Source: Lacrimispora amygdalina
Lineage (GTDB): Bacteria; Bacillota; Clostridia; Lachnospirales; Lachnospiraceae
Direction: 5' to 3'
Length of the DNA: 64,000 nucleotides
NCBI RefSeq assembly: GCF_900205965.1
Contig: NZ_OAOF01000005.1
Location: forward strand, 186,001 to 250,000
Shown here: positions 8,081 through 16,331 of the stretch, one piece after another
Position numbering within the stretch: the stretch's first letter is position 1
How the letters are laid out: the number at the start of each line of letters is the position of its first letter
Translations under genes and position numbers: made by a program
The notes under the pieces: generated by a model
Seen by the model: only the letters and a program-made list of their open reading frames with translations
What the model was told of the DNA's origin: nothing
The model's database searches: none

Positions 8081-8836
8081 ATGAGAAGAAAAGTTGCTAT
8101 ATTAGTTCTATTTATTGCTGTTGTTTTAACAGGTTGCGGCAGAAATTCTGAAGAACGTGTAACCAGAAGTGCTGCTGCTGACGAAACAACTGCTAATATG
8201 ATAAATAGTACGAATATTGATGAAACTTCACCTGATAAGATAGATACTGGAGTTAAAGGTGATGATGATACAACAGAGAAGAGCAGAATTTTAATTGTTT
8301 ACTTTACCCGTGCGGATAATGTAAAACAGGATGATAAATTAGATGCAGTTTCGTCAGCCAGCATAACAAAAAATGGAGATACCATTATTGGCAATATGAA
8401 AATAATGGCAGATTATATTAAGGAAACCACTGGTGGAGAAGAATTCTCTATTAAGACAGAATTATCATATTCGCAAGATTATGATGAAACCACAGATCAG
8501 GCAAAAAAAGAACAGCAAGATGATACGAGACCAAAATTAATCAGTCAGGTTGAGAATATGGAGGAATATGACATTATATTTTTGGGATATCCAAATTGGT
8601 GGGGTACCATTCCAATGCCGGTTTTTAGTTTTTTAGAGTCATATGATTTCACAGGAAAGACGATTATTCCATTTTGCAGTCATGAGGGCAGCGGCCTTGG
8701 AAGCGGAGTTTCAGATATCGAAAAACTTTGTCCGGATTCTGTGATCTTAGAAGGATTAGCAATCCGTGGATCCAAGGTTAATGAATCAAAGAACGACATA
8801 ACAGAATGGATTGATTCACTTGGTATTTTGAAATAA
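8081..8836 (+). CDS. Flavodoxin-domain lipoprotein
   Basis: A 251-residue protein starting at ATG 8081 after AGGAAGG. Residues 1-22 form a lipoprotein signal peptide ending in LTGC, so it should be acylated and sit on the outer face of the membrane. A Ser/Thr/Asp-rich linker runs to about residue 68. The rest is a flavodoxin fold (ILIVYFTRADN, then GYPNWWGTIPMPVFSF and CSHEGSGLG), very like the cytoplasmic flavodoxin at 3690. It probably takes part in extracytoplasmic flavin-based electron transfer. Confidence 0.9.
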   Translation: MRRKVAILVLFIAVVLTGCGRNSEERVTRSAAADETTANMINSTNIDETSPDKIDTGVKGDDDTTEKSRILIVYFTRADNVKQDDKLDAVSSASITKNGDTIIGNMKIMADYIKETTGGEEFSIKTELSYSQDYDETTDQAKKEQQDDTRPKLISQVENMEEYDIIFLGYPNWWGTIPMPVFSFLESYDFTGKTIIPFCSHEGSGLGSGVSDIEKLCPDSVILEGLAIRGSKVNESKNDITEWIDSLGILK

Positions 8837-8920
8837 ATTTTATGTAAGAGGAAATAGTAGTGAAACTATGAAAGAGGCTTATACAATGAGCAGTAATATA
8901 TAGAAAAGGAGTAGCAGATT

Positions 8921-9301
8921 ATGACAATTGCAGAGGTAAGTAAAAAGTATGATTTAACAGCTGACACTTTGCGTTACTATGAACGCATCGGACTAATACC
9001 GCATGTAACACGTAACAGCAGCGGTAATCGGGCTTATACAGAAGAAGATTGCCGTTGGGTACACTTTATCAAGTGCATGAGAAGTGCGGGGCTGTCAATA
9101 GAAGTTCTTATAGAATATGTAAGTTTATTTCAACAGGGAAATGATACAATTGACGCCAGAAAAGAATTATTACTGGAACAAAGAAGACAGATTGCAGATA
9201 AAATTGAAGAATTGAGTAATACATTAAAGTATCTTGATACGAAAATCGAGGGTTATGAGGAACGTTTGCTGAAATTTGAAGAAAATTTAAAAAAAGCATG
9301 A
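8921..9301 (+). CDS. MerR family regulator (AdhR/NmlR-like)
   Basis: A 126-residue regulator. Residues 2-70 are a MerR winged helix-turn-helix (LRYYERIGLIP, then NRAYTEEDCRW), followed by a coiled-coil dimerisation helix to the C-terminus. No effector domain follows. Cys44 and Cys52 are present; a cysteine at position 52 is the thiol sensor reported in AdhR of Bacillus subtilis. Together with the palindromes at 2693 and 2768, this suggests an aldehyde/electrophile-responsive activator of the cluster. AAAAGGAG precedes the ATG. No separate promoter is obvious. Confidence 0.9.
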   Translation: MTIAEVSKKYDLTADTLRYYERIGLIPHVTRNSSGNRAYTEEDCRWVHFIKCMRSAGLSIEVLIEYVSLFQQGNDTIDARKELLLEQRRQIADKIEELSNTLKYLDTKIEGYEERLLKFEENLKKA

Positions 9302-9326
9302 AGAATAGTATTAGGAGAGATTAAGG

Positions 9327-9893
9327 ATGAGAATGAATACAAGAAAGATTGTTTTGTCAGCTTTGTTCCTGGCAATTGGAATTGTGCTGCCCACTGTGAC
9401 GATGCATGTGCCGGGGATAGGCAGAATGCTTTTACCAATGCATATCCCTGTGTTATTATGTGGATTTATTTGCGGAGCGCCATATGGTGCAATTGTTGGG
9501 TCGATTTTGCCGATTTGCAACAGCGTTTTGTTTGGCGCACCGCCTTTGATGCCAGTAGCGCTTGCGATGTCCATTGAACTACTTTTTTATGGAATGATGT
9601 CTGGTATTCTATACAGACAATTGAAGAGATACAAATTTGGAATATATTACTCGCTGATTCTGACTATGACAATTGGGAGAATTGCATGGGGAATAACCTC
9701 TTACCTATTATTCTCAATTCTTGGAAACTCTTTTACATGGATTATTTTTTTAACCCAGGCATTTGCAAGTGCAATTCCGGGTATTATCATTCAGTTAATT
9801 ATAGTTCCCGCGATTGTAATCAGCTTAAGGAAAACGGATATGGAAGTGTATTTATATGGAAAAAGAGAAGTTAGTGATAGCACATTCTTGTAA
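9327..9893 (+). CDS. ECF transporter S component
   Basis: A 188-residue membrane protein with about five or six hydrophobic segments, beginning RKIVLSALFLAIGIVLPTV, the typical entry of ECF-type vitamin transporter S subunits. The stretch PMHIPVLLCGFICGAPYGAIVG is the conserved helix pair of this superfamily. It would bind a micronutrient and work with a shared EcfAAT module encoded elsewhere; the substrate cannot be told. AGGAGAGA lies upstream. Its 3' end overlaps the next gene by 38 bases, so the two are probably co-expressed. Confidence 0.88.
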   Translation: MRMNTRKIVLSALFLAIGIVLPTVTMHVPGIGRMLLPMHIPVLLCGFICGAPYGAIVGSILPICNSVLFGAPPLMPVALAMSIELLFYGMMSGILYRQLKRYKFGIYYSLILTMTIGRIAWGITSYLLFSILGNSFTWIIFLTQAFASAIPGIIIQLIIVPAIVISLRKTDMEVYLYGKREVSDSTFL

Positions 9894-10461
9894 AAAAAAG
9901 TTTGCTCCGATCGTAGAGTATATTAATGAAATGCTGAAAACAAACGAAAATTCATCAATTCTGGTTGGAATTGATGGTATGTGTGCTTCGGGAAAGACAA
10001 CACTTGGATATTATCTGAAAAATGAATTTGATTGTAATTTATTCCATATGGACGATTTTTTTCTTCAAAAACACCAAAGAACACAGGAGCGTCTCAATGA
10101 AATTGGTGGTAATGTTGATTATGAACGATTTAAGAAAGAGGTTATCGTTCCGACGCTAAATAAGCAAATTATAACATATCGTCCCTATAACTGTACTTTA
10201 GGGATGATACAGGTTGGAGAAGAACTTTCATGTAAGCGGTTAAATATTATTGAGGGTTCCTATTGTCAGCATCCCTATTTTGGTGACATTTATCAAATAA
10301 AAATATTTATGACTATTTCTGATACTAAGCAAATAGAACGAATCAAAATACGTAACGGTGATAGTATGTTAAAAAGGTTCATATTGGAATGGATCCCAAA
10401 GGAAAAGGAGTATTTTGAAAAATATCAGATACGAGAAAATAGTATATTGATTGATAACTAA
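9856..10461 (+). CDS. Uridine kinase-like P-loop protein
   Basis: A 201-residue P-loop kinase. Walker A is GIDGMCASGKTT near residues 36-47, and the HMDDFFLQ segment is the characteristic substrate-side motif of the uridine kinase/phosphoribulokinase family. It probably phosphorylates a small nucleoside-like or vitamin-like molecule. It starts inside the ECF S-subunit gene, which hints that it traps the imported substrate by phosphorylation; this is inference. The ATG follows a weak GGAAG. Confidence 0.82.
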   Translation: MEKEKLVIAHSCKKKFAPIVEYINEMLKTNENSSILVGIDGMCASGKTTLGYYLKNEFDCNLFHMDDFFLQKHQRTQERLNEIGGNVDYERFKKEVIVPTLNKQIITYRPYNCTLGMIQVGEELSCKRLNIIEGSYCQHPYFGDIYQIKIFMTISDTKQIERIKIRNGDSMLKRFILEWIPKEKEYFEKYQIRENSILIDN

Positions 10462-10536
10462 GTCAAGGTACTCGACTGCAATGAAATACATGATTGGTAT
10501 TAAACTATAGATAGACTCACTAAAGGAGCGTGGATT

Positions 10537-11799
10537 TTGAAGAAAGTATTACAACCGGATTATGTATCCAGATTTACATGCATTTCGTCAGACTGTGAAG
10601 ATACCTGTTGCTGTGGGTGGCGGGTTGCCATTGATAAAGATAGTTATGAAAAATATCAAAGTCTCATGTACACAGGTAATAGTAATCTGTTCGAAGGAAA
10701 AATAACAAGAGACGGCATCTTGAAGGTCGAGGGAAATTATGCGGAAGTCGTGTTATCTAAGAATATTTGCCCTTTTTTGACCGATGAAAAGCTATGCGAT
10801 ATTCAGAAATTGTACGGTGAAAACTATTTATCTGTAACGTGTGGTATTTTTCCCCGAAATTATGTGAGGGTTAACGGGCAGTTGGAATTGTCGTTGAATT
10901 TATCCTGTCCGCATGCTGCCCGCCTCGCCTTGCTGGATTCTCTCCCCATGCAGTTTTCATTGGTAAGTATAAAGGATGACCCTCGGATTGCGAAGATACC
11001 CTCTGTATATTTATCGGAAACAGAGTACCCTGACCGGATATATCCGTATTTTGGAGAAGTGCGTCATTTTGTATTAGCACTTTTACAGAATCGGAATTAT
11101 TGCTTTGAAGATCGATTGATTATACTTGGGCGCTTCTGCAATGACCTGAATTTAATGCATACATTCTCAAAAGATGACGTGCTGCAGCTTATCGACGATT
11201 ACACGCATCTGATTGACTGTTTTGGTTTCAATAAATTTATCAACAGCATCCCAAACCAACCTGCAGCGATGTTAAAAACGTTGATGAGTTTACTTGAATA
11301 TCGATTGAAAACTGGTGTAACCGGCAATCGGTTTTTAGAGTGTATTGGCCAATTCAAACACGGACTTCATTACACAGATGAAATACAAGATGAGACGTTA
11401 ACCTTTGAATACAGAGATATTAAAATGAACTATTATGATAGTTTCATGAAGCAGTATGAATATATATTCGAAAATTATTTTGTTAATTATGTTTTCAAAG
11501 AACTTTTCCCATTTGGACAGCAAACGAGTATTCATGACAAAAGCATTTTTACTGTTCAAAAAACAATATTTATCGAGTACATATTAATGGTATTGCATTA
11601 CACAATGATCAAGAACTTATTGATTGGTATGGCAGGTTATCATAAGAATCAATTTGGAACACAGCAAGTTCTGAAATTAATACAGTCATATGATAAAAAT
11701 ATCAACCATGATATTCCATATCTTCAAAGACTTCTTCAATTTTTTAGTGAAAATAATATGATCAATGTTGCCTGCGCAGCGATGCTTATCAAAAATTAA
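10537..11799 (+). CDS. Flagellin lysine-N-methylase-like (FliB family) protein
   Basis: A 420-residue protein beginning with TTG 8 bases after AAAGGAG. The N-terminus holds a cysteine-rich metal-binding signature, CISSDCEDTCCCGW, then CPFL..KLCDIQ and CGIFPRN, matching the YkgJ-like/FliB family that methylates flagellin lysines through an Fe-S cluster. The rest is helical and lacks other motifs. No flagellar genes are in the window, so the target may be another protein. It is preceded by a 75-base gap and probably has its own promoter. Confidence 0.85.
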   Translation: MKKVLQPDYVSRFTCISSDCEDTCCCGWRVAIDKDSYEKYQSLMYTGNSNLFEGKITRDGILKVEGNYAEVVLSKNICPFLTDEKLCDIQKLYGENYLSVTCGIFPRNYVRVNGQLELSLNLSCPHAARLALLDSLPMQFSLVSIKDDPRIAKIPSVYLSETEYPDRIYPYFGEVRHFVLALLQNRNYCFEDRLIILGRFCNDLNLMHTFSKDDVLQLIDDYTHLIDCFGFNKFINSIPNQPAAMLKTLMSLLEYRLKTGVTGNRFLECIGQFKHGLHYTDEIQDETLTFEYRDIKMNYYDSFMKQYEYIFENYFVNYVFKELFPFGQQTSIHDKSIFTVQKTIFIEYILMVLHYTMIKNLLIGMAGYHKNQFGTQQVLKLIQSYDKNINHDIPYLQRLLQFFSENNMINVACAAMLIKN

Positions 11800-12093
11800 A
11801 GATATTTATTATTCAATTTTTATTGGAAGGGTTTTCTATATAAACCTCGCTTTTGGCATTTAACAGATATTTTGCAACTGATGATAATCCCTGTTTTACT
11901 CCGGACGTAATAACGATTTGATTGTGATGGCATCAAATTCTCCTGCTCGTTTTAAATAAGCTGACGTATTGTTGTGAAGAGAAGAAATATATAGGTTGTA
12001 CCATAATACGTAGTGGTTTTTGGGCTCTTCTACGGATGAAATAGGATAGTTAAAGGCAAAATCTGTCCAAATTGCTTTTAGAGATAGGGAAAA
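11800..12093. other. Intergenic region between FliB-like gene and the tRNA-like sequence
   Basis: About 290 bases with no convincing gene. AGGGTTT and AAACCT near 11828-11848 can form a weak hairpin after the FliB-like gene. On the minus strand, 11896-12138 is open but overlaps the tRNA-like sequence. Its last 15 codons have a gene-like composition, so it may be the tail of a decayed gene. I see no promoter. Confidence 0.3.
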
Positions 12094-12169
<76 letters not shown>

Positions 12170-12180
12170 TTATATACATA

Positions 12181-12208
12181 AAGCCACAGGCATGAATGCT
12201 TGTGGCTT
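12181..12208 (+). terminator. Hairpin downstream of the tRNA-like sequence
   Basis: AAGCCACAGGCAT (12181-12193) pairs with ATGCTTGTGGCTT (12196-12208), 13 pairs including one G-U, almost without a loop. The following GAATTATA is not a strong T run. It is the expected position for a terminator of the tRNA transcript. Confidence 0.55.
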
Positions 12209-12340
12209 GAATTATAACTTATAGGGACGGGACACTTGATAAATCAAGAGCGAAAAAGGTACATTTTCAGTTTTGAAAATATACCTTTTTTGCCCTTAAT
12301 CTAAATTGAACTAATGATTGTATTTTAGAAAACAGTAGAT

Positions 12341-12535
12341 ATGATTTCTTATACCACGTATGTTGAGACGGTTGTTCTATTGTCCCAACAAAAGCCGAAT
12401 GATAAGATTGTGGTTGATTTGGACTCGGACGAGTTAGATGCGACAAGTGCGAAGACGAAGGCTGCTTATGTGTCTTATGCACTAAAGCCGGATGGGCTGC
12501 AGGAATATGTAGATGCGATGAATGTTTTTAACTGA
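12341..12535 (+). pseudogene. Fragment of an RNA methyltransferase-type gene (RlmD-like C-terminal region)
   Basis: The 64-residue frame begins with YTTYVETVVLLSQQKP, a pattern at the C-terminal end of 23S rRNA uracil-5-methyltransferase (RlmD/RumA)-like proteins of clostridial mobile elements. It then has the acidic DLDSDELDATSAKTKA linker that follows it in those proteins. The catalytic domain upstream is absent and the end is abrupt. No good ribosome site precedes it. I read it as a remnant left by rearrangement at the junction. Confidence 0.5.
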
Positions 12536-12547
12536 AATTGATTGTGG

Positions 12548-12582
12548 GAGTCAGTCTTGTATTGTAAGACTGACTCATTTTT
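12548..12582 (+). terminator. Intrinsic terminator
   Basis: GAGTCAGTCTT (12548-12558) and AAGACTGACTC (12566-12576) form a perfect 11-bp stem with a 7-base loop, followed directly by ATTTTTATG. It lies just after the methyltransferase remnant. Confidence 0.8.
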
Positions 12583-12634
12583 ATGAATATAAAAAATTAG
12601 AAAGTAATGATAGAATATAAAGAGGTGAAAATTT

Positions 12635-12742
12635 ATGCATTACGATGGAATAATGTTTTGTAATGGATTGACAATAAATCTTCTACAACAGTTAAAGCCT
12701 TTAATTCCAAAGAATAAAAAATATTTATTATCTATTGATTAA
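12635..12742 (+). CDS. Small ORF of unknown function (35 residues)
   Basis: ATG 12635 is 6 bases after AGAGGTGAAA, a plausible ribosome site, and the frame runs 35 codons to TAA at 12740-12742. The peptide is basic and Leu/Lys/Asn-rich with no motif. It is AT-rich and stands alone in the decay zone. It could equally be a remnant. Confidence 0.25.
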   Translation: MHYDGIMFCNGLTINLLQQLKPLIPKNKKYLLSID

Positions 12743-12827
12743 CTATTTTATTGTAGAGTTCATTCCCCTTTTGTAACTATTTTTTTTATCTTTGATAGTG
12801 CCAATGGGGCGTTGATTAAACTATGGT

Positions 12828-12995
12828 TTGTTTGCTTCATTGATTGTCACATCGAGTAAAAGAGAATCAATCTTGATATTTAGTTGGAACAAGCATAATG
12901 TAGCAGAGCATGGGATAACACTTTTGGAAATTCCGTATAAGAATAAGAGATTTGAGAAAGTGGAAGAGTTCTTAAGAGCAAGTGATATTATTTAA
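12828..12995 (+). pseudogene. Remnant reading frame of an unidentified gene
   Basis: The frame ending at TAA 12993-12995 reads like a true protein end. It contains WNKHNVAEHGITLLEIPYKN and a C-terminal helix (FEKVEEFLRASDII), similar in style to the end of small restriction-like or homing-type nuclease domains. No start codon or ribosome site is attached and the upstream frame loses protein character. I regard it as a gene fragment; the family guess is weak. Confidence 0.3.
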
Positions 12996-13429
12996 TTTCC
13001 AGTTTGTAAGGACGAGCAATTAGCTTTGCCATTAATTAAAAGATTTTGCAGGGGAAACGGCAGCAAGTGGGGTAAAAAACTTACCCCACCTAAGAATCTG
13101 GCAGTTTGCTTTTGCAATGTAGTATAAAACTTCCGTTTACGGGAATGTGGAGTGTGTGGCTTGATGTCATAAGCCGAGAAATAGAACAATGAAAAAGTGT
13201 AGAAAACAAGCGGATTTTGGAAGTTGGTGCTGTTTGGACAATGGCTCGGGCTACCGATTTTTACGTTCTTAAACCGTCTGTGGAAACTGGTCTATTGCAA
13301 ATAATGGCGAAGTGTTGAGTTGACAGGTTGGATATGAGATAAGATAAGCAAGCAAAAATGAAAGGAAAGTTCTTGTTTTAGTATGTGGAATGTTGAATAG
13401 AAAATGGACGCATTAAAAATTATTATAAG
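12996..13429. other. Non-coding decay zone
   Basis: About 430 bases with no convincing coding frame on either strand. A GGGGTAAAAAACTTACCCC inverted repeat near 13069-13087 can form a hairpin. The rest has no recognisable motif. Together with the remnants on either side, it looks like leftover sequence from earlier insertions. Confidence 0.4.
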
Positions 13430-13495
13430 TGTTAATAATATATTATTGACAAAAGTTCAAGACAGTGGTATCCTGATAATAACAAATTATTAACA
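13430..13495 (+). promoter_or_regulatory. Sigma-A promoter bracketed by two matching operators
   Basis: TTGACA (13446-13451) and TATCCT (13469-13474) are separated by exactly 17 bases. A near-perfect 22-bp palindrome (TGTTAATAATA / TATTATTGACA, one mismatch) spans 13430-13451 and covers the -35. A second site with the same half-sites (TGATAATAA and TTATTAACA, 4-base spacer) spans 13474-13495 at the expected transcription start. The centres are 44 bases apart. This is a classic repression layout for the three-gene cassette that follows. A further inverted repeat, TAACACC/GGTGTTA, lies at 13491-13514. Confidence 0.7.
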
Positions 13496-13530
13496 CCAAT
13501 AATGCTAGGTGTTAGAAAGTGAGGGTAACA

Positions 13531-13998
13531 ATGCTAGTTTCAAAAATGGTACAAATTGAATTCGCCGATTCCAGAATACGGGCTGTTGATGCAATTCAGG
13601 ATATTCGTAGAGCCGCGGAATCTGCATCATTAAATTTGTTTTCAAGGTACGATGTTCAGCTTCAGATGCCTATGGTAATTGGTGACAACAAAGTTATAGT
13701 TGAAATAAAGGTGCCGGAAGAGATTGTCGGGACATTTGCGGTAGGAAACCATCTCCGTGGCATCGCGTCTTATCTGCTGAAAAGATGTAATGGAAGATAT
13801 GATCAGTATGTATTTGGAAAAAGGCTTCTTAATTATAATGAAATTCCTGCTCCAGAGATGAAATCTGACAGCTTGCCGATGGTAGACCGCCTTGAGGCAA
13901 TTTCAGAGTTTGCGAAACTTCTCGAACGTTCTGATTCTGAGGCGATGGAACAGATAAGTCAAATTCTCATTATTTTAAAGGAGGCGAGCAAGCCATGA
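13531..13998 (+). CDS. Protein of unknown function, first gene of a three-gene cassette
   Basis: A 155-residue soluble protein. I place the start at ATG 13531 because GAGGGT a few bases upstream is a fair ribosome site; GTG 13519 is an in-frame alternative. It has alternating strands and helices (VQIEFADSRIRAVDAIQDI at the N-terminus, a C-terminal helix with LERSDSEAMEQISQILIIL) and no known catalytic motif. It follows the operator-flanked promoter and overlaps the next gene by 4 bases (ATGA). I do not recognise the family. Confidence 0.7.
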   Translation: MLVSKMVQIEFADSRIRAVDAIQDIRRAAESASLNLFSRYDVQLQMPMVIGDNKVIVEIKVPEEIVGTFAVGNHLRGIASYLLKRCNGRYDQYVFGKRLLNYNEIPAPEMKSDSLPMVDRLEAISEFAKLLERSDSEAMEQISQILIILKEASKP

Positions 13999-14180
13999 TT
14001 TTGACTGTTTTCAAAAATGTAGGAGATCGGCTCTCTGTGGCAGATGCATACCAGAAGCTGATTTCATTATTGGCAAATGATTTATACGCCAGAAATAAGG
14101 CATCAGGATCATTGGGAGGGGCAGTTAACGGAGGAACGATTTTTCTTGATAACAATGGATACTATGAAAGGATTAGGTAA
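13995..14180 (+). CDS. Small protein of unknown function, second gene of the cassette
   Basis: A 61-residue protein starting at ATG 13995, which overlaps the stop of the previous gene in an ATGA junction and follows AAGGAGGCG at 13978-13986, an excellent ribosome site. The N-terminal half is a helix (SVADAYQKLISLLANDLY) and the C-terminal half is Gly/Asn-rich. No family is recognised. The strong coupling argues that it is real. Confidence 0.6.
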   Translation: MILTVFKNVGDRLSVADAYQKLISLLANDLYARNKASGSLGGAVNGGTIFLDNNGYYERIR

Positions 14181-14187
14181 TACATAT

Positions 14188-14400
14188 ATGGAAAACAGCC
14201 TTAATAATCTGACGCAGGGTGTGCCGGAACTTGCAAAAAATTCTACAGTCACTTTTTGTCTTGAAGGCTGGCTAGCTGCAGCAGTTTTAATCTCAATTCC
14301 AGCTTCGCTTGTTCTTGTATATGCAAAAAAGCTTTTGCAGCAAACTGATTTAAAAATTAAAATGTCTATGAATAGGTATGAGGCTTACGATATTTCCTAA
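14188..14400 (+). CDS. Small single-pass membrane protein, third gene of the cassette
   Basis: A 70-residue protein with one transmembrane helix (LAAAVLISIPASLVLVYA, near residues 29-46), a lysine-rich segment after it and a Tyr-containing tail. The start at 14188 lies 7 bases after the preceding stop and follows GGATTAGG; ATG 14155 is an alternative that overlaps the upstream gene. Function is unknown. In a repressor-controlled cassette it could be a small membrane-acting effector, which is speculation. Confidence 0.5.
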   Translation: MENSLNNLTQGVPELAKNSTVTFCLEGWLAAAVLISIPASLVLVYAKKLLQQTDLKIKMSMNRYEAYDIS

Positions 14401-14712
14401 CCAGTATGTTGAGGATTTTATCGTTGGCAGCTCCTATTTTTACTAAATTAAACATCGATATATGAGAGTTGCTATGCTATAATTGACATAGTTATCAATT
14501 CTAAAAAGAAACATGACATGCTGAAAATCTTGAAATTATACCCTTACACCAAGGGGACACCAGATGTTGTGGTTTCGTAGCGAAAAATGAGCAAAAATTG
14601 GGGTAAAAAATGCCCCTTTTTTGCCCTGGTTTTTTTAGCTTTTTAGATGACATCTGCCAAAAGTGAATCTGAACAAATATATTTTGATCTTTTTGTGAGG
14701 GGGTGTAATTAA
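14401..14712. other. AT-rich intergenic region with weak hairpins
   Basis: About 310 bases without a coding frame. A TATAAT box occurs near 14477 but lacks a paired -35. GGGG and CCCC near 14599-14615 enclose an A-rich loop followed by TTTTTT, a weak terminator that could end the small-gene cassette. GAGGGGGTG at the end is the ribosome site of the next gene. Confidence 0.4.
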
Positions 14713-15969
14713 ATGATTTCTATGCGAATTAACTTATTTGATAACGAGACTAAAGAAACTCTTAATCAAGAAATTGCATTCAATGATAGGAACAGCATCG
14801 AATTTTGTGATACTTTTTTTATTAGTATTCTTAATGAAATTAATACTAGAGAGAGATGTTTTACAATAGGAGATATCCATATTTCTTGTGAAAATGCAAC
14901 TATAATTGTTAATAACTACACATTAAGAGATACGATTTATCTTTTTTCTTTTTCTGATTTTCATTCTTCGGTTTCAATACTAAAATGTTATAATACTAAT
15001 CTACATATCGTTGATATTGACGTAAAGCATATGGAAATAGAAAAAGGAGATTTACTTATAGCAGATTCTAAAACGGGTGATATTTATTCGGATGCATCCA
15101 CTTTCATGAAACCTGATTTAGAAGATAGTGTAGTAGATAATTATACAAATAAAATAGATATAAGAAGAAGTAACGTAGATAGACTTATTTACCATCAATC
15201 TGCAACATCAATTGTATTTACTGAAAGTAATGTGAGAGAAATAGTTGGACATGTTAGGGGAAAGAATAAAATCAATGTTGGATTGTTCTCTTTATGGAAA
15301 AGTAATGTAGAGGTTTTACAAATTGGAGTGAAATGCAAACAACTTCAATTTACAGATTCATTTATTAGGCGATTATTTTTGCAGTCATCTGTAATAATTC
15401 ATTCCTTCGAAATAAATAATACTGAGATACAATTTGTTAATGAGTGTAAATTAGAATATTTTGAGAAACAGAACCTTGCTACATGGCAAATTATAAAACA
15501 AGGAAATTATAAAAAAAATGTTGAATTATATTGTCAAGCTAGTTATAAAGTATCAGAGATAGAAAATGATTTATGTATAGAAAAAGAACAAAATAATCTC
15601 AAAAAGGTTTTACTAAAAATATCAAATAACTTTTTGAAAATCTGTAATGGGTATGGATATAAACCTAAAAATGCAATAATATTTTCTGCATGTGTAATTA
15701 TAATTTTTGGATTCTTATTCTGGATTTGTGATTTTATTGAATTATTTTTTTCCGGTAATATGACAGTTGGAATTCAATACTTACCACAAAACGTTAAAAC
15801 TCTATTCGAATATATATATTTATCAGGTATAACATTTACTACAATAGGTTTTACCGAATTGGGTAAGCTTTCTTGGATTAGCAGGCTTTTTATACTAATA
15901 GAGGGATGCTTAGGTGTATCAACACTTTCGTTATTCGTTACTGCCCTTGTAAAAAAATATTCGGATTGA
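14713..15969 (+). CDS. Two-TM potassium-channel-like protein with a beta-helix-like N-terminal domain
   Basis: A 418-residue protein. The C-terminal 100 residues form an ion-channel unit: TM1 about 321-341, a pore helix, a selectivity-filter-like TTIGFTE (Thr376, Thr377, Ile378, Gly379, Phe380), and TM2 about 390-412. Residues 60-270 are a series of short repeated beta-strands with recurring Ser/Asn-Val and Thr/Ser turns, resembling a pentapeptide-type or right-handed beta-helix. This would be a cytosolic sensor or docking domain. The gene is much more AT-rich than its neighbours, suggesting recent acquisition. It is monocistronic, with a good SD upstream and a terminator downstream. Confidence 0.75.
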   Translation: MISMRINLFDNETKETLNQEIAFNDRNSIEFCDTFFISILNEINTRERCFTIGDIHISCENATIIVNNYTLRDTIYLFSFSDFHSSVSILKCYNTNLHIVDIDVKHMEIEKGDLLIADSKTGDIYSDASTFMKPDLEDSVVDNYTNKIDIRRSNVDRLIYHQSATSIVFTESNVREIVGHVRGKNKINVGLFSLWKSNVEVLQIGVKCKQLQFTDSFIRRLFLQSSVIIHSFEINNTEIQFVNECKLEYFEKQNLATWQIIKQGNYKKNVELYCQASYKVSEIENDLCIEKEQNNLKKVLLKISNNFLKICNGYGYKPKNAIIFSACVIIIFGFLFWICDFIELFFSGNMTVGIQYLPQNVKTLFEYIYLSGITFTTIGFTELGKLSWISRLFILIEGCLGVSTLSLFVTALVKKYSD

Positions 15970-16000
15970 GTTTTTGTATAATAAAAATTAATTAACTCAT

Positions 16001-16040
16001 AGGCTATGTTCTTCGTTATGGAAAAACATAGCCTTTTTTA
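16001..16040 (+). terminator. Intrinsic terminator of the channel gene
   Basis: AGGCTATGTT (16001-16010) pairs perfectly with AACATAGCCT (16025-16034), followed by TTTTTATTG. It closes the channel gene transcript 30 bases after its stop. Confidence 0.88.
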
Positions 16041-16225
16041 TTGTCTAATTTGCAGAAAAGAAAGGACTGATATGATACTAATGCTTGCTTAATTTATGAG
16101 AGATACCCCTCTTGACACTTAAGAATACAGCGGTTTGTTGATGGGAGTGAGACAAGCAAGATATTTTAAAAATCGGCTAGGAAACCAACACAGACATCTG
16201 TAGAATGATAAATATATAGGCAGGA

Positions 16226-16294
16226 CTAAGCCCTAAAAAAATCAGGGCTTAGAAAAAACGGGTGTTTTTTAATCATAAAAATACACCCGTTTTA
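16226..16294 (+). terminator. Two consecutive hairpins upstream of the ArdA-like operon
   Basis: CTAAGCCCT (16226-16234) and AGGGCTTAG (16244-16252) form a perfect 9-bp stem. Immediately after it, AAAACGGGTGT (16255-16265) pairs with ACACCCGTTTT (16284-16294), followed by ATAT. The second hairpin lies about 20 bases before the AGGAGG site of the next transcription unit, so the pair could act as a leader attenuator or simply isolate the element from upstream transcription. Confidence 0.65.
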
Positions 16295-16331
16295 TATCTA
16301 AGCTTATGTTTAAACAAGGAGGTACAAAAGT

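Noticed and set aside
12181..12582. Two hairpins considered as repeats of a CRISPR array
   Set aside because: They are single hairpins of different sequence, without spacers or cas genes; terminators explain them better.
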